Shown here: positions 35,555 through 47,585 of the stretch, piece after piece
Layout: each line of letters starts with the position of its first letter
Numbering within the stretch: position 1 is the stretch's first letter
DNA from: Caenorhabditis remanei
Taxonomy: Eukaryota; Nematoda; Chromadorea; Rhabditida; Rhabditidae
Assembly: GCF_010183535.1 (NCBI RefSeq)
Contig: NC_071332.1
Location: forward strand, 13,144,001-13,208,000
Length of the DNA: 64,000 bases
Direction: 5' to 3'
Position numbers and translations under genes: made by a program
Notes under the pieces: generated by a model
Told to the model about the DNA's origin: nothing
The model's database searches: none
What the model saw: the letters and a program-made list of their open reading frames with translations, nothing else

Positions 35555-35836
35555 TTATTTTCCTACAAGATGTTATCAACATTCAATAAAAACAGTTTTT
35601 GAAAAAACAGCATAAAATCATTATTAAAATGAAACGAAAAGGAATACAAATCTATAAATACCACTCAGACATTTCAGGTGTTTTGTTCCAGCCAAATAAG
35701 CCAAAAAGCCACTTTCATAATTCATGTCTACCGCCCAAACACGTCAATTACCTAGTATCAGAACAAAGACTGAAAACAATATGGTTACTTATAACTTCAT
35801 ACGAATTTCTTATTTTCAGTCACAATTTGTAAATAA

Positions 35837-37171
35837 ATGGAAACTTCTACTACTTCGTACGATGCTGCCACCTTTTTATTCCCTAATTTTGAGAATTCGA
35901 CTAGAATGAAATTCTATGAATTCGTTAACTTTTTAGATGTTGCTGCTCACCCGATACTTGATATTCAACTGTACGTATCAATTTTCGGAGTAGTTATTAC
36001 AGTATTTCATCTGTTCATTTTAACAAGAAGATCCATGCTCACATCATCAGTTATGTCAATAATGATAGGGATAGCGATTAGTGATTGGATTTCAATGATA
36101 ACGTTGATAGAGTCAAATCACAAGTTCTTAGATACGAAAGGAGACGCATGGTTTGTGACGAGATTAAAAAACAAAATAAAAGTTTAAGAATTTAAAGTAG
36201 ACCTCCACTATCCTTGTTTTCTCTGCAAACTTACTGGATCTCATTGATAGTTCGAGATTTATTTCGACGAGTGTCCACGTGGCTCGGTCTTCTCATGGCA
36301 CTCTTCCGATACTTGGTTCTGAGATTTGTGACGTCTTCTGGATTTCAAACACTCTCCGAACCAAGATTTGGGTTTTTCACTGTCATTGGAACGTTCCTGT
36401 TGAGTTGTAGTTTTTCGATTTTCTATTATTTTCGCTATGAAGTTTATCAGGAAGGAACTTGGATGCCTAGGAAAAAGTGAACAGATTCTAGAATAGTTTA
36501 AACAATAAAATTGGTTATTTTCAGTTGCACATCAATTGATCTGTCGACTTCTCTTCCGGTTTACGGTCAGAAACATTCATTTTTGTTTGCATACAATAGC
36601 GGAATAGTCGGCAAAGTTTATATGTTTCTGAATGGTGTTTTATCAAAAATCCTTCCATGTATCTTCCTACCTATTCTCACTTTACTGCTCATCGTAGAAC
36701 TGAAAAGAACTGAAAAAATCCGTCAAGCCAAGAATTTTTCGAAAGCGTCAGCTTCTGGGTACCCATCTGACGTAATCAGTTTTCATAGAATTTCAGATTT
36801 TCAGAACAGAAAGAACGACTGCACTCGTTATTTTCATGGCTGTGTTATTTTTCATTGTGGAACTTCCTATTGGGATTACTGTAGCTTTGCAGGTGTCTTA
36901 CACGGATGTGGGATATTGGTAAGCAGCTTGTGAAGTGAAAATCAACTTTTTTGATTTTTAGGTGGCTCGCAACTTATGTTCAACACTTCTGCAATACAGT
37001 TTTTGCAATTTCGGCGTCACTGCATTGTGTAATTTGTTTTTTGATGTCAAGTCAATATAGGAGGACGTTTGGAAAGATTTTCAAAAAACAGGTAACATTT
37101 TTTATATTATAAATTTGAAGAAACAAAATGATTTGCAGAAGATTATATCGGTGGTGAATTCTCGTCAGTGA
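35837..37171 (+). CDS. Srw-family chemoreceptor (plus-strand copy 4)
   Basis: Start at 35837 (METSTTSYDAATFLFPNFEN). The TM1 exon is continuous with the N-terminus, unlike copies 1-3 and 6. Blocks: FHLFILTRRSMLTSSVMSIM, PPLSLFSLQTYWISLIVRDL, FRRVSTWLGLLMALFRYLVL, CTSIDLSTSLPVYGQKHSFL, ILPCIFLPILTLLLIVELKR, TERTTALVIFMAVLFFIVEL and ASLHCVICFLMSSQYRRTFG. The last small exon ends IISVVNSRQ with TGA at 37169-37171. The TM6 exon opens behind two alternative TTTTCAG acceptors; GG|A ACA GAA keeps frame. No lesion. Confidence 0.85.
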
Positions 37172-37713
37172 AAAACAAACTTGCTAAACAATATAACGTC
37201 CCTTCATTTATAAAAAAATGTTATCTAGCAAAATGTTTTATTTATACTTTAATTCGCAGCAAGAATTTAGCTTGTCTTGATACAGTGAAATAAATTGTTT
37301 GGTTTCATCTGTGGATAAAACTTCGAGGCACCCGTTTATTGAAATACAACGAATAGTAAATAGTTTGATGCGAGTGTGGGTTAGATTAAATCGGGTATTG
37401 GAGCAAGATTCAATTATAGCACACCCTGTGAAAAAACCATTCTCATTGCTATTCATTTTTTCAGTATTTGCACGTTTAAATTGAATTGGTGCTACATATG
37501 CTTTTCGGAACACGCTTTAGAACTCAGTATCAGCTTTCTGCCCTCTTTCTGATCTACGCTTTTAGAAAAATGAGAATGAATAACAATTCTTGACTCATAA
37601 AAATCTCTTGGAACTCTCAAATCTCCGATCAAATTGAATTATCACCCTCTGCATGAAGCAGTTAAACCAATATTTTCACTCACACTCTTCTAACTTCTTT
37701 GCAACTATTTCCC
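37172..37713. other. Intergenic, 540 bp
   Basis: Spacer between srw copies 4 and 5. Overlapping open frames on both strands near 37240-37510 carry no family motif. Nothing else recognised. Confidence 0.4.
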
Positions 37714-39098
37714 ATGGAGACGACGACTTCTGTCTATGATCATGCCACGTATCTGTTTCCCAATGCAGATGAGTTTTCAAGAGTGAAGTTCTATCAGTTG
37801 ATGCTCAACCTGGAAAAAATCGCTCGACCTTGTCTCCAGTTTCAGTATTATTTGTCGATATTTGGCATAGTTTTAACTTTATCCCATCTTTTGATTCTTA
37901 CGAGAAAAGTTATGTTGATGTCTTCAATTATCACAATTATGATTGGAATTGGGGTATGTGATTTGATTGCAATGGTTGCAACGCTCCAGTCTGTTGGAAT
38001 GTTTTTCGATGAAGAAGGAACAGATTGGTGAGTATATTAATTCCCCTAAACATTCCTATTGATCTCAAAGAGAATACGACATTTCAGCTCTCCGCCAGTT
38101 TCTTTATTCTCTTATAAAATGTTTTGGGTCTTTGTAGTTGTCCGAGATTTTGTCCGTCGGTCATCGACCTGGTTGGGAGTTATGATGGCTCTCGTGCGGT
38201 TTATAGTTATAAAGTTCGGAACAAGTATGAAATTTCAAAAATGTTCAAAACCTATTTTCGGGTTTTTTGTAATTTGTGGAAGTTTCATTTTGAGTTTTGG
38301 ACTATCTTTTATTTATTATTTTCGATATGATATCGTGGAGAAAGGAGTGTGGCAGCCAAAGGAATAGTAAGAAAACAATTAATTAAATTGTTTTCGAAGA
38401 ATTATGATTTTCAGTTGTACAGCCATTTCTCTCACTTCGAAATACACTATTTATACCCAAAAACGATCTGATCTTTACACAGCCAACAATGAGTTTTTCG
38501 GAAAGACATACATGTTTGTCAATGGAGTTGTTTCAAAGGTGTGGTGCCTAGTTTCTCATATTAAACACCAGGAACCCTGACATAAATTTCAGCTAATACC
38601 ATGTGTTTTTCTTCCTATTCTCACTTTTATTCTGGTGTTGGAACTACGCAGAGCAGAAGCGATCCGAAAGACTTCTAACTTTACGAAACGGATAAGCTCT
38701 GAAAAGACAACAGGACTTGTTATTTTCATGGCTGTCTTGTTTTTCATTGTTGAACTTCCTATCGGAATCTCATGGGTTTTCCAAGTCTCATACACTGACA
38801 TTGGATTTCTGTGAGTATTATTCCAAGTTTCGTTCTCACGTTTTCAAGTTTTAAGATATCTCGCAACCTATCTCAACCATTTGTGCAATTCATTTTTTAT
38901 CATCAATGCCACAAGTCATTGCGTCATTTGTTTTCTGATGTCCACTCAATATCGTGTTACAGTGGCAACTATATTGAGGCTTAGTGTACTAAATTTTGTC
39001 AAAATTTGAGATTTTCATATTCAATTCATATTCAATTGTTTCAGACTGATCAAACAACTTCAGTGAACAGTAATCAAATGTCTAGAGTTGGAAAATGA
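37714..39098 (+). CDS. Srw-family chemoreceptor (plus-strand copy 5)
   Basis: Start at 37714 (METTTSVYDHATYLFPNADE), aligned with copy 4. Blocks: SHLLILTRKVMLMSSIITIM, CSPPVSLFSYKMFWVFVVVR, VRRSSTWLGVMMALVRFIVI, CTAISLTSKYTIYTQKRSDL, LIPCVFLPILTFILVLELRR, SEKTTGLVIFMAVLFFIVEL and TSHCVICFLMSTQYRVTVAT. The tail exon reads TDQTTSVNSNQMSRVGK with TGA at 39096-39098. An intron (about 38540-38591) splits VVSK|LIPC, as in copies 3 and 6 of this run. About 365 residues, intact. Confidence 0.85.
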
Positions 39099-39622
39099 GT
39101 CCTCCTAAATTTCTTTTTTTCAGTTTCCTTCTTTAATAAAATAATCGAAGTTTCTATTGAGTTTGAACTGTAATTAGTTTCATTTTTTGCACGAAAAGTC
39201 ACAAAAGTTACGAAATGTGAAAAATAATCATGCCATGTCATTTCCAAATGATATTTGTCGGTTTGCACAATAAATCTTTAAAAGATTTGTCATTTATTGA
39301 ATGATCTCAGAAAATTTCAAAAATTACATGTTTGACTTTGAGAAAAAATATCAAAGATGAAGAAGCAGGAAGAAAAATAGCGTTTAAAAGTGATTCAGTT
39401 TTCGAAAGCTGTAAATTTTATAATGAATGCTCTTTTTTTCATTTTCCTTATTTCAATTCAAGGAACTATTTGATTGAAAAAGAAGTAACCGTTTTTCCGG
39501 ATCGGAAATTATTTGACCTATTTGTTTGATAATCTCGGGTCCAAGTTGTTACTGAAATTCGTTGACTTACCATATTTTGTTTTCAGTTCCTGCTGTTTTC
39601 AGTTGTTGAATTTTCACCTAAA
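39099..39622. other. Intergenic, 524 bp
   Basis: Spacer between srw copies 5 and 6. No exon recognised. Confidence 0.4.
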
Positions 39623-40986
39623 ATGGAATCTACCACTTCCGCCTATCAACATGCTTCATTTTTATTTCCTAGTTATGATAACAGTACCAGAACTCTGCTT
39701 GAAAAGTATTACAATTTTTTTTAGTTGGGTTTCTCGTAATTCGATTAAAAAAACAATTCAACACAAATTTCAGCGATTTCTCCCGCTTCAGTGTTGATTT
39801 TCAGTTTTATGCTGCCATTTTTGGGACATTTTTAATAAGTTTACACTTGCTCATATTGACTAGGAAAGGGATGATGACTTCATCTGTCTTTTCGATTTTA
39901 ATTGGAGTCGCGGTTTTTGATTTGGTCGTGTTGGTTGAAACAATTATAACATCAGCGAATGATAATTTGTTTTTTGAAAGAGAAGGAACAGATTGGTATG
40001 GATTAAACTTCTGAGCAAAATTACTGAGATCTGATAGTAATCATGTTCAGCGCCCCTCCAGTAACTCATTTTGCTTTGAGCCTCTCGTGGAAAACACTAG
40101 TTCTCTGTGATCTTGTTCGTCGGTCTTCCGTATGGTTGGCAATTATGATGGCTTTGATAAGGCTTCTTGTGTTGAAGTTTCCTGGAAATCACATGATTCA
40201 GGGCATGTCCAATCCGAGTTTCGGGTTTAAGTCAGTGATTGCAACATTCTTGTTGAGTTGCCCGTTTTCCACATTTTTCTATTTCCGATATGATATTGTG
40301 GTGTTAGGAGAATGGAAGCCTAAAGAGTTGTAAGACAAATATTACTGAAACATATTTCTAGCCACAAGTTTTCAGCTGTGAAAACATCAATCTTGATTCC
40401 ACATTTCCAATTGTTGATCAAAGATTATCTTCTCTTTTCACGTCTTTCGATGGATTACTTGGTAAAACTTACATGTTCGCTAATGGGACAGTCACCAAAG
40501 TTTGTTTACTAATGTCTCAAAGAGAACAAAACATCAAACAAGTTTCAGATAATACCATGCATCATGCTACCTGTTCTGACATTTCTTTTAGTTTTGGAAT
40601 TGAGAAAAGCAGAAAAATCTAGAAAACATCTGAGTTTTACGAAAAGATCAACGTATGAATTGCGGTAAACAAAAACAATGTTTCAATTTTCTAGAACCGA
40701 AAGAACCACTGGATTAGTACTTTTTATGGCTATCAGCTTTTTCGTTTTGGAACTTCCAATGGGATTCGTATATATTGTTCAGGTCGAACATACTGACTTG
40801 GGTTTCATGTAAAATAAGTACTCTATCTTTTGATTCATTCATTTTTTTCAGATGGTGGGGCACTTTCATTTATCACATTTGCAATGGAATTCTGACTTTG
40901 AACATAATTAGTCATTGTATTATTTGCTTTTCATGTCAGCTCAATACAGAAAAATTGTGAGGGAGATTCTGAGAATTAAAGAGTAA
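39623..40986 (+). pseudogene. Srw-family receptor (plus-strand copy 6) with a frameshift in the last exon
   Basis: Start at 39623 (MESTTSAYQHASFLFPSYDN). A 50-bp intron with an unusual GTTGGG donor joins YYNFF(Y) to DFSRFSVDFQFYAAIFG. Blocks follow: LHLLILTRKGMMTSSVFSIL, VRRSSVWLAIMMALIRLLVL, CENINLDSTFPIVDQRLSSL, IIPCIMLPVLTFLLVLELRK and TERTTGLVLFMAISFFVLEL. In the TM7 exon the frame reads ISHCIICFSCQLNTEKL-stop, while the conserved MSAQYRKIVREILRIKE lies in another frame starting at 40933. One base is missing between TGC TTT and ATG (about 40927-40932). The tail that follows TM7 is lost. All other exons look functional, so the change is recent, or an assembly error. Confidence 0.75.
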
Positions 40987-41309
40987 TTGAAGAGTTGTGG
41001 TTTCCAAAGTCTGTAAAACTATTTCAGATCCAAAATTCAAAATCAAGACGTACATACAGTGAATTCTTAATCTCGATCAAATGTTTTGCGTCTATTTTTC
41101 TGTTGCTATCCCTCTCAATTCCCACTGCACATTGTATTTAATCAATCAAACTTGAAGGTTCAAATAGTTAAAATAGTTTCTCTTGATCTATCTATCTCTT
41201 GACGTTTTTAATTTAACGTCACAAACCAATTTAAAATGTTCATTTTCACCTGCTGCAATATTGATTGCTCTGCTGAAAATTTATGATTTCCACAAGAGCT
41301 TATTGAAAA
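40987..41309. other. Intergenic between the srw and L-domain arrays
   Basis: About 320 bp. The first part could hold a small terminal exon of srw copy 6 after a TTTCAG near 41026. Otherwise nothing recognised. Confidence 0.35.
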
Positions 41310-42751
41310 ATGAAGAACATTATGTGTCTTACGTGTTTGATATTTATCATTTGTTCGAATTATATTCATGCTGACAATGAATCCTTCCAGGCTACGTGCG
41401 GTAAGTAAGCCATGAGTTAATTGATTGGTCACTTCCAATTTTCAGATCAACAATGCATTTTCAATGAAATCAGTGTTAACACTGAGACTCTGAAGTTGTT
41501 TCCAATCAATTGCAGCACAGTTTGTGGTTATTTACAGTTAAGCAGTGACTCGAATGTTACTGAAGATCAACTAACAACCGTATTCAAAAATATGAAGAAG
41601 TTTTATGGACTTGTGGAGGTTTTAAACACTAATTTCACTAGCTTACGCTTTTTTGAAAATCTTGAAGTTTTGGAGTGTGGTAGAAAATTCGGAAAGATGT
41701 CGTAAACTGAATTTGGCAAGTTTCAGAAAACGATGGAGCATTACTTTTGAAATTCAATTCCCTTATGACTGAAGTTGGAATGTTAAATTTGAGAAATACG
41801 TCTTGTAGTTTTGAAATTAAGAATTGTTATCGTATGACGAGGCTCAATTTGCCCAAATTAGAAGTAATTAAGATTTATTTGTTTCTAATAATACTACTCT
41901 ATATTTCAGAATTGCGACTCCTCGCGTTCAACTGAGGGAGTACTGAACTTTGCAATCTTTGATATGACCGAAAATTTCTGTGTTTCAGTGGAAGAAATTA
42001 TTCATTTATTCAGAAACAGAAATGTAACTATCCCAAAAAGAGGTCTGAATTACTGTGAATGGACTATTCCATCATCTATCTCTGGGAATTTCTGCCAAAA
42101 TGAAAGCAGCATAGAAACCTTCAATTCTAGTTGCCAATACAGCATGGGAGATATTATAGTGAATGGTGGAGACGAAAAATATGTAAAAAATTTGAATAAC
42201 TTAATTTGGATTTTTGGAAAATTTATAATCAAAGAAACCAATTTGGTCACGATTATTTTCTTGATAAACTAGAATATGTTATCAATCTTAAAGGTAATTC
42301 AGAAATAAAATGAAAACTCTGCCTACTCACCAGTTTTCAGATAGTTTTGATGAAGGGGAAATTCAAGTTCTAAGAAATACTAAACTGAGCAACACTACTT
42401 TCCCAAGTTTGAAAGCTGTTATCATCTTTATCATCTACCCCTACAACTATATAGTTTCAGAGATTAAAAAATAGACCATTTGATCCAATCATTTTTGTCG
42501 GTAACAATCAAACGTTGAGCACGGATCCGAGTGTTTGCTGGAAAATTAGAAATCAATTGAACGAATTTGATTTTAAGGCACCCATTATAGACAGGAAACA
42601 CTGTGGTTTGAATTTCATTTTTAAAGAAATAAGATTTACCTTGTTTACAGAAACAATCCAAGAAGAGTACGATCTTCGTAATATAGCTGGTTCGGTTTCT
42701 GGAATCATGATATTTGTTTTCCTGTTTTCTCTTCAATTTGAATTCAATTAA
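41310..42751 (+). pseudogene. Receptor L-domain (IRLD-type) gene with a frameshift
   Basis: IRLD-type genes encode nematode proteins with two L domains like those of insulin and EGF receptors but without a kinase. Start at 41310 with signal peptide MKNIMCLTCLIFIICSNYIH. L domain 1 reads LFPINCSTVCGYLQL and LTTVFKNMKKFYG, ending LECG. The exon-3 block is MTEVGMLNLRNTSCSF. L domain 2 carries CVSVEEIIHLFRN and NGGDEKYVKNLNNLIWIFGK. The frame then breaks: ETNLVTIIFL runs into a stop, and KLEYVINLK continues one base away (about 42262-42264). Downstream exons (SFDEGEIQVLRNTKLS; PSVCWKIRNQLNE; IIDRKHC; hydrophobic tail SVSGIMIFVFLFSL) stay open to TAA at 42749-42751. Confidence 0.75.
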
Positions 42752-43001
42752 TTTCAAAAAATAATTAAATTTATATTTTTGAACTTCTGCTGTTTGAAAT
42801 GTAATTCAATTTTCGTAGTTGATTATTGCAGCACACCTCAAAAAAACGTTATTAAACAATTGAGACACGTACTCACAAACCTGAAAAATAATTAGAAAAC
42901 TTTCACATTTTACACCTGGAGAATGACGTTTGGAAAATGAAAAAACTCCTTTCTTCTCGTATTTAAAGCTGATTTTAATCTGGTCTCGTTTTCAAGTTCA
43001 A

Positions 43002-44467
43002 ATGCTTTCTCCCTATTGTGGCTTAATTGTTTTACTATGTATCAATGTGGAAAACAGTGAATCAACGGAGGTTATCAAACAAAACAATTCAGAATTCGAG
43101 TTTTTCAATACTAGATGTTGTAGGTTATTGATGTACACGCTTGAACATCACTACTTTTTTTAGATTCTAACTGTACATTTGAACACGATCGTATCGATTC
43201 TGAAACTCTGAAATTGTTCCCCACCAAATGTAAATCGATTTGTGCTCATCTCCATATAGACCAAAATTCGGATGTCACAGAAGTTCAACTTTCTTCTGCT
43301 TTCAAAAATATGAAAATCCTATATGGTTCCATAAAAGTCTCAAAAACCAATTTCACGAATGCACATTTTCTAGCAGGTCTAGAAACTGTTGAATGTGGTA
43401 AACATCTTCAAAACTAACTGATGGGGACACATTGATTCCAGAAAATGATCAAATTAAAATCTATTCGAACGATTTGATGGTAGAAGTTGGAATGACCCAA
43501 TTCTCCTCAACATCTTGCAGTGTGAACGTATATTCCAACGCGAAAATGACAAGAGTAGGTCTTCCAAACTTAAAGGTTAGTTGTCCATATCGATTTCATG
43601 AAATGTTTGTTATTTCGGGACTTCTACTCACTAAATACCAATCAAGAGTCTATTCAAATCACTTTCACAAATTCACCATCGGGTTGTATATCTATTCAAG
43701 AAATCACCAATTTTCTGGACAGTGAATTTGTTATGAATATTAACACATATGCTGCTTTTTGCGATTTTTCTGATGAGAATAGTTCTCTTTTTGATGAAAA
43801 AATATGCAAAATTAGCGAGTTTTCCTTACAATCCTTTGATCCATTATGCCAGAGAATTATCGGAAATGTTGTGATAAGAACCGGCGATGAAGTAAATGTG
43901 AATAAATTGAAGAATGTGTCGTGGATTTATGGAAAACTATCGATAAATGGAACCAACTTATCTCAGATTGACTTTTTCGACAATCTGCGTCGAGTTACGT
44001 ATTTCAAATTAGGTCAGTTTATTCGATTTCATGATTCGTCCAAATTCCACTTACAGCGCTCGAGAGTTTGATAGAAATTCATAATAATACAAACCTCATA
44101 AATGCTACATTCCCTAAACTAAGAGTTCGTTTTTTTTTGTTTTCTTCCATTAATTAGTTTCTAGATTGTGAGTACACCGAGCAATGAGCTATTTGTTTTC
44201 AAAAATAACCATGAGAATCTGACTTCAAATCCGAGTGTTTGTCTGAGAATTAAACAGAGTTTGAACACCACGGCATGGCATATTCCAATGATCGATGGGA
44301 AAAGCTGTGGTACGATTTTCCAATAAAGTAATCCGCTTTTAGTTTCCCTTTCAGAAGAAATCGAGGAGGTTGCAGCTGAGAAAGATTCATCTGGAGAGGG
44401 AAACGGACGATTCATTGCACAGATGCTTGCTTTGTTTCTGTTTTACTATGCTCCTAAAGTCATATGA
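43002..44467 (+). CDS. Receptor L-domain (IRLD-type) protein
   Basis: Start at 43002 with signal peptide MLSPYCGLIVLLCINVENSE. L domain 1: CTFEHDRIDSETLKLFPTKC, DVTEVQLSSAFKNMKILYGS, VECG. Exon 3: MVEVGMTQFSSTSCSV and MTRVGLPNLK. L domain 2: GCISIQEITNFLDSEFV, KICKISEFSLQSFDPLCQRI, RTGDEVNVNKLKNVSWIYGK and LSQIDFFDNLRRVTYFKL. Then LINATFPKLR, NPSVCLRIKQSLN and MIDGKSC. The last exon ends in a hydrophobic segment (FIAQMLALFLFYYA) with TGA at 44465-44467, suggesting a GPI signal or membrane anchor. All splice phases agree with the paralogs. It is the only apparently intact gene of the plus-strand trio. Ligand and role unknown. Confidence 0.8.
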
Positions 44468-44689
44468 AAATGTTACCACACAAGACGTGCGAATTCCTTT
44501 TATGTTTTGGAAAAGTTTGGCCCTAACACCTGCCTTATGAATGTTTTCCTAACTTCATTCACGTGTGTGAATTGGCAGTTACTTTTGAAATTAATATTAC
44601 TCGAGCTAATACCCAAATAAAAAAGATTAAAAACTTACATTTATTTCAACATCAATCAAATCGCCACTCTCCTCTACTTCACCCAAAAA

Positions 44690-46145
44690 ATGCATTCCTT
44701 GTCACTTCTTCTCATTCTCTTATTAATGAAACATACGTCGCAAGAGAATAAAGTTTCAGAATTTGAATTTTTCAAATCGAGATGTGGTAATACCATCCCC
44801 ATCAAGTTCTTAACTTTGTTCATGTTTACAGACTACAATTGCACATTCGAACCGTATCATGTTGACACAGAAACATTGAAACTATTTCCAACAAAATGCA
44901 GAGAAGTATGTGCATATCTGTTGATAGATCAAACATCTGATGTGGCAGAAAAGCAATTAGTCACTGCATTTAAAAATGTAAAAGTACTGTATGGATCTCT
45001 GAAAGTTTCCAAAACAAATCTGACAAACATCAAGTTTCTATCAGGCGTGGAGTTCTTTGAGTGTGGTAGGAAATGTAAAATCTATTTTAAATTTAAGAAA
45101 AAATTGAGATACTGATTCTCCTCTTCTGTTTGAAGCCAACTCTGAGTTGACTGAAATTGGAATGACTAACTTTAAATCAACTTCTTGTGCCATCACACTA
45201 AATAATATACAAAAAATGGAAAGGTTGAATTTGCCAAATCTGAAGGTAAGTGGGTTTTAGACAACGTTAACGTTTTTTTAACTCCATACCAATCACTCAG
45301 AACTTCTACACACTATTTAACCCCCCGTTATTGTCAATTGATATTGCAAACAAGCTTTGTCTGACAATTGAGGAGATTACAAACTTTGTTAGCAGTGACG
45401 TTTTGGAAATGCACCCTTTTCATAATCCGTATTGTAATTTTTCGAGCTCTGACTTGTCCAAATTCGATGAAAAAATATGCGAAGTGCAACACTTCTCTCT
45501 GAAAAGTTTCGATTCGTCTTGCAAAAGAATATTCGGAAATGTGATGATACAATCAGGCGACGAGGAACATGTGAGAAAACTGGAAAATGTCACATGGATT
45601 TACGGGAGAATTGTCATAAATGGGACCAGTTTGAGCGTCATTGACTTTTTTGAACATCTGGAATATGTTGCTTATTTCAAAGGTTGGGAACTTTTAGACT
45701 GTTTCGAACACCTTTTCAACGAAAATATTTTCAGACGATGAGTACAGTATTTATATTATTAACAACACTGGACTGACGAGTGCAGTTTATCCAAATTTGC
45801 GGGTATGACATCAAGTTCTAAGCTTATAAAGAAAATGTCCCTAACTTTCATTTTCAGCTTGTCAGAACTACTAATAAAAACCCAAGAGTGATTGTTTTCC
45901 GAGACAATAATGCTCAGTTGTCTTTCGATCCTGCAGTTTGTTTCAACATTAGGAACAGACAACAGAGAAATTGATTCCATACATTGATGGCAGAACATGC
46001 GGTAATTTTCCCGCATAAAAAAATAAATTGATTCAAATTTTCAGAAGATATTGCAAATGTATCTAGTGTGATAGAACCCTTCGTATGGTTAATGGTGACC
46101 GGATCATTTTTGGCTTTATTCGTTTTGAATGATTATATTTTTTAA
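44690..46145 (+). pseudogene. Receptor L-domain (IRLD-type) gene with a frame-breaking deletion
   Basis: Start at 44690 (MHSLSLLLILLLMKHTSQEN). L domain 1: CTFEPYHVDTETLKLFPTKC, VAEKQLVTAFKNVKVLYGSL, FFECG. L domain 2: LCLTIEEITNFVSSDVLEM, KICEVQHFSLKSFDSSCKRI, QSGDEEHVRKLENVTWIYGR and LSVIDFFEHLEYVAYFK. In the exon with FDPAVCFNIRNRQQ the frame ends in a stop at 45972-45974, while EKLIPYIDGRTC continues in another frame from 45965. By alignment with the two upstream paralogs about seven bases are missing here. The last exon (VSSVIEPFVWLMVTGSFLAL) remains open to TAA at 46143-46145. The truncated product would lose the final Cys and the membrane tail. The acceptor before exon 3 is ambiguous. 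Confidence 0.72.
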
Positions 46146-46585
46146 CCAATGACAAAACTATCTAAACATATACTCTCCTGAAGTTCAAAACATGAAACAT
46201 TCAAGAATTCGTCATACCTTTTCGAAGAGATAAAAGAGGAAAAAACGTTTAGCAGGGAGGGAAATTATGATAGCGATTATATAAGAATCCAGTTCGTTCC
46301 GAAAAAAAGATAACAAAAATTTCGATATCTTTCGTTTTCGTGTTTCTCTAAATGTTTTCTTTTTCTCCTAGACTTTTATAGTGATTATATTGCACCTATT
46401 AATGTTTCGCCTATTTGGTGTTTAACTTTATTTTATCCTATATAAACCAAGAAAATCTGTGAACGCTTGACATTTTATTTTTTTGAATTATGAACAACCA
46501 ACATCATTATTATATTTTTAAATTGTTTTCACATTCTCAAGATGATCTCCACATTGTCAATGTTATTATCCAGAATACTTTCAGA
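46146..46585. other. Intergenic, 440 bp
   Basis: AT-rich spacer. A TATATAAACC string near 46440 may be a core promoter element of the small peptide gene at 46586. No exon recognised. Confidence 0.4.
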
Positions 46586-46916
46586 ATGAACTACATCTGT
46601 CAGGTTCTTGTGTTAGTATCTATCCTGATTCACATGGTTTTCTCTCATCCTATATTACCTGCCACCGGTGGAGCAACAGCAACAAAAACTGAGGTAATTT
46701 TGATTTGCATTTTTACCATTCAGTTATACTTCATTACAGGAAGCAGAAGAGCTGACAACCAAAGGATACTATGAGCAATATTGGGAAGCAAATGGATGGA
46801 AAACTGACGACGCTGGAAATGTTTATGTTGGAGACGACAGTTCAAAGATGTTGTTGATTCAACAAGGATCGTATTGTCCTATTTCAATCTGCAAAGGATG
46901 GTTCGGAATTTGGTGA
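46586..46916 (+). CDS. Small predicted secreted protein
   Basis: Start at 46586, directly after CTTTCAG (trans-splice-like acceptor), which favours it over the in-frame Met at 46490. Signal peptide: MNYICQVLVLVSILIHMVFS, with cleavage expected before HPILPATGG. One 45-bp intron (about 46694-46738) joins ATKTE to EAEELTTKGYYEQYWEANGW. The mature part is about 74 residues, acidic and aromatic-rich (YYEQYWEANGWKTDD), with a single Cys pair (CPISIC) and an aromatic C-terminus KGWFGIW. AATAAA follows at about 46960. No family recognised; no dibasic sites suggest a classical neuropeptide precursor. Confidence 0.6.
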
Positions 46917-47185
46917 TTTTCTACCTTTATTTGAAAATACTAATTTATTCTGTATAGAAAAATAAATCAATTCAAAATTTAATAAGTCTAGATTCCTTTC
47001 CTTTAGGACGCAATGAAAATTCAAAATTATTTTTTATTTCCAGTCAGAGATTGGAGCCGGGTTCCGGTGCTCTTTTCTATGACAGTGATTGTTATTTCAA
47101 TTAAACTTCTAATCAAGCCAAATTTCATGTAGACATTTTATGAAACGGCTTTATATATTCAGAAAGAAGTCAGAGACAACATAAA

Positions 47186-47353
47186 TTATTCATTCGTAAC
47201 AGAGAACTCGCCAACTGAGTATCCATCGTAGTAACTACGCTTTACCGTCTCATTGACAGAGATTGAATATCCAATCAATTGGGGACGTTTTGGAAGAGCC
47301 AGTAGAGTCAAAATAAAGAGTAATACAAGGACGAACAGAAAAATACGAATCAT
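47186..47353 (-). CDS. Hypothetical small protein with a hydrophobic N-terminus
   Basis: A single-exon frame of 55 residues from Met at 47353: a hydrophobic leader (MIRIFLFVLVLLFILTLLAL) followed by a polar tail ending YDGYSVGEFSVTNE. It could be a secreted or single-pass peptide. An in-frame Met at 47413 extends it. There is no homology or splice support, so this may be a chance frame. Confidence 0.3.
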   Translation of the reverse strand: MIRIFLFVLVLLFILTLLALPKRPQLIGYSISVNETVKRSYYDGYSVGEFSVTNE

Positions 47354-47585
47354 GTTGGAATATGAAAGGAATGGAATAAGGAAAATGATTCGGTGTGCAG
47401 AAAGAATGGGCAATAAAAACTTTTTTCGGAGGGAGAGGAGAGGAAAACGGAAACTATAATGTGGGAATGGGAATGGAAATGGTTTGCGATGAATGAATAC
47501 TCAAACTCGGATTCAAGGGAAATATGGATTGGGTGATACCAAGCAGAAGTGATCAAGCTCTTAAAAATTTCCGATTTCTCAAACT

